From a virus: 26,726 nucleotides of DNA. Under the pieces are notes generated by a model, which saw only the letters and a list, made by a program, of their open reading frames with translations, was not told where the DNA came from and searched no databases. The position numbers and the translations under genes are program-made. The stretch is taken from the IMG/VR virus record IMGVR_UViG_3300037137_000891, positions 1 to 26,726 of that record; one strand, written 5' to 3'. This document shows, in pieces, positions 22,770-26,726 of the stretch. Position 1 is the first letter of the stretch; every line of letters starts with the position of its first letter.

Positions 22770-23362
22770 TGGGTTGCCCTCGGTGTCCGGGCGAGGACCT
22801 GGCGGGTTAAATCCAGCGCGTTCCAAACCGCCGGCAATCCTCCGATCTCAAATAGCGCGTGTGCTTCGGTGATTTGCATTCCCCAGGTTTTCTGGAAATG
22901 GGGAAACTCCGGGAAGGTGTCCCATGTCCCTGCCCATTCCAGCCCGATCTCGATTCCCTTTCGGCCCATGGCGAACCACGGAAATTTGCCATCCCATGAC
23001 GCCTGCAGGTCCGGCTTGATTGGGTCGGCGTCGAATACCGAATCCACGGCCACGCCGTATTGGTGCCATGAAAATCCGGCCGGTGCATTGGTGACCTTTT
23101 TCCCTAGCGGGTGGTCCTTGCATGTTCCGATGGGAAAAAGCACGCCGTTGGGAAAGGATGGGGTCTTGTGCACGCATGGGTTGCCTGGTGTCGTCCGGCC
23201 CTGGGCATATAGCTCGGCCTGTCTGTCGAATGACCGGAGGCCCTCGAAAACTTGGATCGATTCCTTTGGGTTGGTGGCGTTCCATGCCCAATGGTGCGCC
23301 GATACGATTTTCGCAAATGGCGGGTATAGGTCGGCGGGGTTGCGGTTGATGGGTGTCGTCAT
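22766..23362 (-). CDS. M15-family peptidase endolysin
   Basis: A 198-residue peptidoglycan peptidase of the M15/VanY-like family. Landmarks are GLRSFDRQAELYAQGRTTPG (residues 41-60), the zinc motif SWHQYGVAVD with His100 and Asp107, and the third ligand His155 in FPHFQ. All three metal ligands are present. It probably cuts peptide crosslinks or stems for lysis. No signal peptide is seen, so a holin would be needed. ATG 23362 overlaps the stop of the preceding 32-residue gene by ATGA; longer in-frame sequence upstream overlaps that gene. Confidence 0.93.
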   Translation of the reverse strand: MTTPINRNPADLYPPFAKIVSAHHWAWNATNPKESIQVFEGLRSFDRQAELYAQGRTTPGNPCVHKTPSFPNGVLFPIGTCKDHPLGKKVTNAPAGFSWHQYGVAVDSVFDADPIKPDLQASWDGKFPWFAMGRKGIEIGLEWAGTWDTFPEFPHFQKTWGMQITEAHALFEIGGLPAVWNALDLTRQVLARTPRATQ

Positions 23363-23457
23363 TTTATTCCCGTTGCTTTGAAAATTAAATTCACGGCCAA
23401 TTGGCCTGCAATCGCGACGATAATTCCAAACCAGAATCCCTTTGTCCAATCGTTCAT
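23359..23457 (-). CDS. 32-residue transmembrane peptide
   Basis: A small gene, MNDWTKGFWFGIIVAIAGQL then AVNLIFKATGIK, with one membrane span at about residues 8-27. AAGGAGAA lies before ATG 23457, and its start overlaps the HU-like stop as ATGA while its stop overlaps the endolysin start as ATGA. Its location next to the endolysin suggests a lysis-related membrane peptide or a small holin-like factor; inferred. Confidence 0.68.
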   Translation of the reverse strand: MNDWTKGFWFGIIVAIAGQLAVNLIFKATGIK

Positions 23458-23837
23458 TTTGTTTTCTCCTTGATGAATGCTCGGGCGTGTGATGCGATGT
23501 TCCTGCGCTCCTGGGCGCTCTCGAAGCGGGCGGGGCTGGCGTATGGGAGGCCCAGGCACAGGCCGATGTCCTCTTTCAATTCCGGGGAATATCTGAATAG
23601 TAAAATGCGGCGCTTTGGCAATGGCACGATCGCTCCCGTCCTCGGGTTGCGTGCCGGCCGCGGTTTCCGTTCCTTGGTGTAAAAGGTTCCGAAGCCACGA
23701 ATCTCGACCGGCCATTCCTTTTTCGCGCATTGGAAAACCGCGGCTAGAAATTTCTCAATCACAGCCCTGACCTCGGTTTGCGTTCGTCCGCTGGCCGCGG
23801 CTGTATCCTGAATCAGATCAATCTTTGCGGTGTTCAC
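23454..23837 (-). CDS. HU/IHF-family DNA-binding protein with C-terminal extension
   Basis: A 127-residue protein. Residues 1-90 follow the HU/IHF pattern: NTAKIDLIQDTAAASGRTQTE (helices), then VEIRGFGTFYTKERKPRPAR, NPRTGAIVPLPKRRILLFRY, with the DNA-binding arm region. About 37 extra residues at the C terminus (GLCLGLPYASPARFESAQER and on) are not in normal HU. GTG 23837 was chosen because it sits 9 bases from GGAGA and aligns with the usual HU start; an ATG further upstream overlaps the neighbour more. Could shape phage DNA or regulate late genes. Confidence 0.85.
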   Translation of the reverse strand: MNTAKIDLIQDTAAASGRTQTEVRAVIEKFLAAVFQCAKKEWPVEIRGFGTFYTKERKPRPARNPRTGAIVPLPKRRILLFRYSPELKEDIGLCLGLPYASPARFESAQERRNIASHARAFIKEKTK

Positions 23838-24009
23838 TTCGCCTGTTCTCCATGATGCCGGCAAGCCGGACGAAAATTAAAACGATCCCGCATCCGAGCA
23901 GGGTTCCGGCGCCGTCCGCTGGGTCCCTGTTGTAAATGAAAAAGGCAAGGTTGATCACGGTTCCGATGAAGGCGCCGGCGGCGGCGAAATCGAAAATGTT
24001 TAATCGCAT
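23818..24009 (-). CDS. Two-TM small membrane protein, candidate holin
   Basis: A 63-residue protein with two membrane-like segments (FDFAAAGAFIGTVINLAFFI and AGTLLGCGIVLIFVRLAGI) joined by a short charged loop, and a basic C-terminal tail. This suits a class II holin. A GGAGGGGG site precedes ATG 24009, which overlaps the upstream stop. Function inferred from topology and nearness to the endolysin. Confidence 0.7.
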   Translation of the reverse strand: MRLNIFDFAAAGAFIGTVINLAFFIYNRDPADGAGTLLGCGIVLIFVRLAGIMENRRSEHRKD

Positions 24010-24272
24010 TCCCCCTCCTCGACCTCGGCACATAAGCCCTGGACGCTGGCCTCAAGGCTCAGGCGCTGGGCGAGGAAATTTGCGGCGCTCCCGGCTTGAT
24101 GGATTAATTTCTGGTCCAGGCCCATGAATGCCACCCGGTCTCCGCGGCGGAACCGCGGGCTCCATGCCACGACCACGTGCCCGGCCGTTAAACAGGCGAA
24201 GGAGGCGCGAAGGCGCACGCCCAATTTGAAAAACCACGGCGTTCTCAATCTTTCGCTAACGGGTGCGGGCAT
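24000..24272 (-). CDS. Hypothetical protein in lysis region
   Basis: A 90-residue protein from ATG 24272 (MPAPVSERLRTPWFFKLGVR). AAGGA lies 8 bases before it. Another start at 24311 would give 103 residues. The protein has basic and hydrophobic stretches, then DQKLIHQAGSAANFLAQRLS and an acidic end; no clear domain. It overlaps the upstream spanin-like gene by 17 bases and the downstream holin-like gene by ten. Confidence 0.62.
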   Translation of the reverse strand: MPAPVSERLRTPWFFKLGVRLRASFACLTAGHVVVAWSPRFRRGDRVAFMGLDQKLIHQAGSAANFLAQRLSLEASVQGLCAEVEEGECD

Positions 24273-24570
24273 TTTTTTTCCTTGGTCGGTTCCGGTTTTT
24301 TTCCGCGACATAAACCTTGAGGCTCTCGGCCTTCCAAATATAGGCGGCGCGTTCCGTCTCGTCCCTATCCCGTTTCACGCCCTCGGTGCTTTGTTGTCTT
24401 TCCGTCCGCAGGCTGTCGATCTTGGTGGCATCCCGCTTGGTCTCGATGTCCTGGTAAACGAATTCCCATCCTCCCAGCAGGGCGGTGGTGCAAATCAGGC
24501 CGAGGGTGATCAAAAAAATTATCCGCCATGGGGTGTGGATGTGGATCGGTGTCGGCTCCTGCTCAGGCAT
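24256..24570 (-). CDS. Membrane protein with coiled coil, spanin-like
   Basis: A 104-residue protein with a short N-terminal tail, one membrane span (WRIIFLITLGLICTTALLGG, about residues 12-31) and then a charged helical part up to the basic end (SLRTERQQSTEGVKRDRDETE region). This topology fits an inner-membrane spanin (Rz-like), but no separate outer-membrane partner with a lipobox was seen. ATG 24570 overlaps the preceding stop by 8 bases; a longer in-frame upstream stretch overlaps that gene. Confidence 0.65.
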   Translation of the reverse strand: MPEQEPTPIHIHTPWRIIFLITLGLICTTALLGGWEFVYQDIETKRDATKIDSLRTERQQSTEGVKRDRDETERAAYIWKAESLKVYVAEKNRNRPRKKNARTR

Positions 24571-24844
24571 GGATCGGGTCCTTGGCATCGCCGACCGCAA
24601 TCGAAAAAATCGGCATCCTCCTCGGCTCGATTCGGAAATGGATATTTCCCTCGGCCGCATTCCGTCCCTGCAGGAGCGCGATCAAAAGGGCGGAAATGTC
24701 CCGGGCCAATGTCTCCGCTTGGATGGTGGGTGTTGTCGGTGGGTTCAGCATCGGCTTATATGCGGTTCCGGCGTTGCTGTGGTTCCCCTTGTGCCCTGAT
24801 TTTAAATCGCAATGGAGCCCGGCGAATGTGGATCGGCATTTCAT
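24563..24844 (-). CDS. Small protein with Cys/His knuckle
   Basis: A 93-residue protein starting MKCRSTFAGLHCDLKSGHKG; Cys3, Cys12, His18 and His22 could bind a metal (C-x8-C-x5-H-x3-H). The rest has a Pro-Thr-rich linker, a helix (LARDISALLIALLQGRNAAE) and a beta strand. ATG 24844 overlaps the ASCH-like stop as ATGA; a longer upstream frame is a shadow. Function unknown. Confidence 0.7.
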   Translation of the reverse strand: MKCRSTFAGLHCDLKSGHKGNHSNAGTAYKPMLNPPTTPTIQAETLARDISALLIALLQGRNAAEGNIHFRIEPRRMPIFSIAVGDAKDPIHA

Positions 24845-25176
24845 ACGTACCTGAATTCGATCCTGTTGACCGGCCAATCCGGGCGGTGCATCATGTGATC
24901 GCAGAACATGGCCACGAAATCGTCCGGGCCCATCTCCGGGAATCCCTCGGCCGCGCAATCCTCCGCCGTGATGGCGTACAGCGGTTCCGAACGGATGCTG
25001 ATGATTTCGATCTCGGCCAGCGGTTCCGTTTTCTCCCCGCGTTTTAATCCCTGGCATTTCACCACGGCCTTGATTCTATCTCCCGGCACCAGATCCTTCC
25101 ATCCCACGCGGCGTGTGACCGTCTTGGTCCGGTTTCGGATTTGCTCGGTCGTATAAAAAAAGCTCATCTGTCTCAT
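24841..25176 (-). CDS. ASCH/PUA-like domain protein
   Basis: A 111-residue protein with a fold pattern like ASCH: RNRTKTVTRRVGWKDLVPGD at about residues 14-33, a strand AEIEIISIRSEPLYAI, then TAEDCAAEGFPEMGPDDFVA and a final strand. Proteins with this pattern may bind RNA or modified nucleotides. A GGGAGGAGCC site precedes ATG 25176. The family assignment is by sequence pattern only. Confidence 0.72.
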   Translation of the reverse strand: MRQMSFFYTTEQIRNRTKTVTRRVGWKDLVPGDRIKAVVKCQGLKRGEKTEPLAEIEIISIRSEPLYAITAEDCAAEGFPEMGPDDFVAMFCDHMMHRPDWPVNRIEFRYV

Positions 25177-25185
25177 GGCTCCTCC

Positions 25186-25410
25186 CTATCCTGCTTTCGG
25201 CAAATATTTTCCGAGGCAAATCCGCACGAACGGCTGGGCCTTCCCCACCTCCTCCGCGGTCTGGATTACGCTCATTGGGCGGCCAATTAAACCCAGATCG
25301 ATTTCGCGTTCCTGTTGTTGCTGAATAAACCACATGATGATTTCGCGTTCGGCATGGCTGTCCGGCGAAATGTGGAGGCATTGACCTTCCTCGGCTATCT
25401 GCATTTTCAT
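25186..25410 (-). CDS. Hypothetical protein
   Basis: A 74-residue protein starting MKMQIAEEGQCLHISPDSHA; a helix of about residues 20-34 is rich in Gln and Glu, and a beta/turn part follows. ATG 25410 overlaps the previous stop as ATGA and has AAGGAG six bases upstream; this is preferred over a longer frame. No family recognised. Confidence 0.72.
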   Translation of the reverse strand: MKMQIAEEGQCLHISPDSHAEREIIMWFIQQQQEREIDLGLIGRPMSVIQTAEEVGKAQPFVRICLGKYLPKAG

Positions 25411-25781
25411 ATTGGCTCCTTGTTGATTGGTTCTATTCCGGCCGTCGCGCACATGGGCTCATCCGGCCGTCCATCGGGCCATGGCCTTTCGGGGTGGGTG
25501 CCTCCCGGTAATGATTTTTGAATGATTGCGCGTTCTAGATTTTCCATCCTGGTGCGCATGCGCTCGTTCTCGGTGTCGGCGTCCTTGAGGTATTCCCTGG
25601 CGGCGAGAAGGTCCCGGGATAATTTCGCCATGTTTTCGACCGCGTTCTCGATGGGTTCCCGGAGGCCGGCCATTTGCGGGATGCTTTTCAGCGTCTTATT
25701 GAAGGCCTCCAATGCCGCCGGCGATTTTTCGATGATGTGGTTCAGGGTTTCCTCGTCGTATCTCCAATTTCGGAATGTCAT
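25407..25781 (-). CDS. Coiled-coil protein, function unknown
   Basis: A 124-residue, helical and charged protein. Residues about 45-92 (ENAVENMAKLSRDLLAAREY to MENLERAIIQK) have a heptad-like pattern suggesting coiled coil. The C terminus is Pro/Gly rich and not conserved-looking. ATG 25781 overlaps the previous stop (ATGA) and uses the AAGGAG inside the end of the preceding gene. Confidence 0.75.
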   Translation of the reverse strand: MTFRNWRYDEETLNHIIEKSPAALEAFNKTLKSIPQMAGLREPIENAVENMAKLSRDLLAAREYLKDADTENERMRTRMENLERAIIQKSLPGGTHPERPWPDGRPDEPMCATAGIEPINKEPI

Positions 25782-25954
25782 TTCGGCTCCTTGGGGGTGG
25801 GGGTGACTTTGCGTATTAGGCGGCGAGTAGCTAGTGCCCAGTTTTTTAAATCGTTGTCGTGTGCATACCCTATACCGTTGACGATTTTATCAATGCCTTC
25901 CAGCGGCGTTTTTATCGGATCGCACCCGTCAGGTAACTCCATCGCGTCACTCAT
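25778..25954 (-). CDS. Small gene with duplicated start cassette, 58 residues
   Basis: The protein begins MSDAMELPDGCDPIK and ends TPTPKEPK. ATG 25954 overlaps the stop of the 50-residue gene by 8 bases and follows GAGGAG. The longer upstream frame here is a shadow of that gene. The first five residues (MSDAM) and the start region are the same as in the 50-residue gene upstream. Function unknown. Confidence 0.72.
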   Translation of the reverse strand: MSDAMELPDGCDPIKTPLEGIDKIVNGIGYAHDNDLKNWALATRRLIRKVTPTPKEPK

Positions 25955-25963
25955 GCGGCTCCT
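25937..25963. repeat. 27-base direct repeat, copy A (translation start cassette)
   Basis: CTCCATCGCGTCACTCATGC (then GGCTCCT) also occurs at 26082-26108. On the minus strand it holds the ribosome binding site, the end of one frame and the first codons of the next (MSDAME). Confidence 0.9.
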
Positions 25964-26099
25964 CTTCATGGTTATCGCTGTTTTCGTTGTCCCACAAATC
26001 TGCATCGTTAGGGTAAAGGACGCATTCAAACCCATCGCAGGAATGGTGTTCACATGGGGGCCAAATTTGAATTTGCTTGCTCTCCATCGCGTCACTCAT
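25947..26099 (-). CDS. 50-residue gene with duplicated start cassette
   Basis: A frame of 50 codons, MSDAMESKQIQIWPPCEHHS and then CDGFECVLYPNDADLWDNEN before the acidic end EEEPHE. It contains three Cys and several His/Asp but no known domain. ATG 26099 follows AAGGAG with seven bases between and shares the start cassette of the next gene. The stop overlaps that gene's start by 8 bases. It is too short to be found by length alone but fits the operon's coupling pattern. Confidence 0.68.
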   Translation of the reverse strand: MSDAMESKQIQIWPPCEHHSCDGFECVLYPNDADLWDNENSDNHEEEPHE

Positions 26100-26108
26100 G
26101 CGGCTCCT
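26082..26108. repeat. 27-base direct repeat, copy B (translation start cassette)
   Basis: The second copy of the repeat at 25937-25963, 145 bases away. A 20-base piece next to it (26101-26120) also recurs at 25784-25803, where it encodes the end of the 58-residue gene. Confidence 0.9.
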
Positions 26109-26130
26109 TGGGGGTGGGGGGCGGTTTCAT
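26092..26130 (-). other. 12-codon mini-frame, possible leader or gene remnant
   Basis: MKPPPTPKEPHE followed by TGA, starting just after the methyltransferase stop with GGAGG upstream. Its end (KEPHE) resembles the ends of the next two genes (EEPHE and TPKEPK), and it overlaps the 50-residue gene by 8 bases. It may couple translation, or be the remnant of a duplicated gene. Confidence 0.4.
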
Positions 26131-26667
26131 TTATTTCCTCCAATCCCACCAGCCGGTGGATGTGCCGTGTCCAAAAATTGCCAGGAGCATGTCCTTCCCG
26201 TATGGGTCGGTGTTCGGTTTCCCCCTCTTGGCCGGGTTTTTATGCGTCATGGGGTTGATGAATTCAAAAATCGGGCGGCCGATTAAAAAAATGATTTGGG
26301 CGCTCCGCCGGCATGGCTCCAGCCATCCCGCTCCCGTTGCGCTGGGCAGGAGCATGACTATTTTGGCACCGTCCTTGGCCTCGGTCTCCGCCTTGGTTGT
26401 CCATGGATCGATGTCTCCAAATGGCGGGTTCAGCCAGCACCATTCCTCGGGATCGATCTTGGGTCCCATCCATGGCTGGGCCAGGGCGTTGTCGTCCTCC
26501 CCATAAAAATACCCGTCTCCCCTTCCCAATCTTTTCACGGCGTTGTTCTGGGCATGGGCGGCGAGGTCGAAGCCCAGCGGCCAGCGGTGGTGAACCGGCC
26601 GCAGGATTTCGAGCGGCGTCTGGTAGACGCCCTCCATCAAATCCTGGCCCTGGGATGGGTGGCTCAT
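26131..26667 (-). CDS. Phage Dam-like DNA N6-adenine methyltransferase
   Basis: A 178-residue protein. The pattern fits the phage DNA N6-adenine methyltransferase family: an N-terminal WPLGFDLAAHAQNNAV (SAM-site-like), the catalytic NPPF motif at residues 80-83 (WLNPPFGD), then KIVMLLPSATGAGWL, the GRPIFEF segment and a late DMLLAIFG strand. The size is normal for the family. It probably methylates phage DNA and may protect it from restriction. ATG 26667 overlaps the stop of a gene that continues off the right edge. Confidence 0.9.
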   Translation of the reverse strand: MSHPSQGQDLMEGVYQTPLEILRPVHHRWPLGFDLAAHAQNNAVKRLGRGDGYFYGEDDNALAQPWMGPKIDPEEWCWLNPPFGDIDPWTTKAETEAKDGAKIVMLLPSATGAGWLEPCRRSAQIIFLIGRPIFEFINPMTHKNPAKRGKPNTDPYGKDMLLAIFGHGTSTGWWDWRK

Positions 26668-26726
26668 TTTTTCCTCGGTCGCGGTTTTTTAATCCATGCC
26701 GTTGTCTTGGATCCCCGCTCCGTTGA
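26664..26726 (-). CDS. 3' end of a gene cut by the right edge
   Basis: The frame ending at TGA 26664-26666 has 20 visible codons, including TAWIKKPRPRKK. Its ATGA overlap with the methyltransferase start fits the coupling used in this region. Nothing more can be said about its function. Confidence 0.45.
   Translation of the reverse strand, partial: STERGSKTTAWIKKPRPRKK

Overview
This window is a stretch of tailed-phage DNA (free phage or prophage). Every supported gene lies on the minus strand, so transcription runs from the right edge (26726) to the left edge (1). The virion module is that of a myovirus: DUF3383-type sheath, DUF3277-type tube, tape measure, Gp138-like spike, gp25 and a J-like baseplate protein. 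The host is probably a Gram-negative bacterium, perhaps a proteobacterium. This is inferred from moderately high GC, AGGAG-type ribosome binding sites, an M15 endolysin and a spanin-like membrane protein; the sequence does not name the host. No integrase, repressor, replication gene, tRNA, CRISPR array or insertion sequence was found.

Right block (about 26.7-22.1 kb, first transcribed): a chain of small genes, mostly joined by ATGA or 8-base overlaps. They include a Dam-like DNA adenine methyltransferase, two tiny genes that share a duplicated translation-start cassette, a coiled-coil protein, an ASCH-like protein, a small Cys/His protein, a lysis-like set (membrane protein with coiled coil, two-TM holin-like protein, 32-residue TM peptide, M15 endolysin) with an HU-like DNA-binding protein inside it, and a Com-like zinc-ribbon protein.

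Control region (22071-21886): a 16-base palindrome matching 15/16 of the bacterial parS consensus directly abuts the -35 box of a predicted promoter. A large stem-loop follows, next to the ribosome binding site of a ParB-domain/DNA-methyltransferase fusion gene.

Packaging and head block (21.9-11.9 kb): ParB-MTase, small and large terminase, DUF1073 portal, Mu F/SPP1 gp7-like head protein, a Cys/His-rich small protein, and a 78-residue protein. A second predicted promoter follows, with a roughly 81-nt leader ending in a terminator that touches the start codon of a DUF2213 protease-scaffold gene. That gene has a strong internal start for a separate scaffold. Two paralogous decoration-type proteins and a DUF2184 major capsid protein complete the head.

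Neck, tail and baseplate block (11.9-0 kb): head-tail connectors (DUF4054, gp10-like, stopper-like), an unusual beta-sandwich/FN3 protein, tail terminator, sheath, tube, chaperone with a probable -1 frameshift, tape measure, Dit-like protein, baseplate plug, hub, spike, gp25, baseplate J, a small linker protein and the start of a probable fibre gene cut by the left edge. A small beta domain occurs in both the sheath and baseplate J, and perhaps in one decoration protein.

The observations most worth following are the parS-like site abutting a promoter upstream of the ParB-MTase gene, the Com-like gene plus leader hairpin next to that methyltransferase, the promoter-hairpin-terminator leader before the protease gene, and the shared domain.
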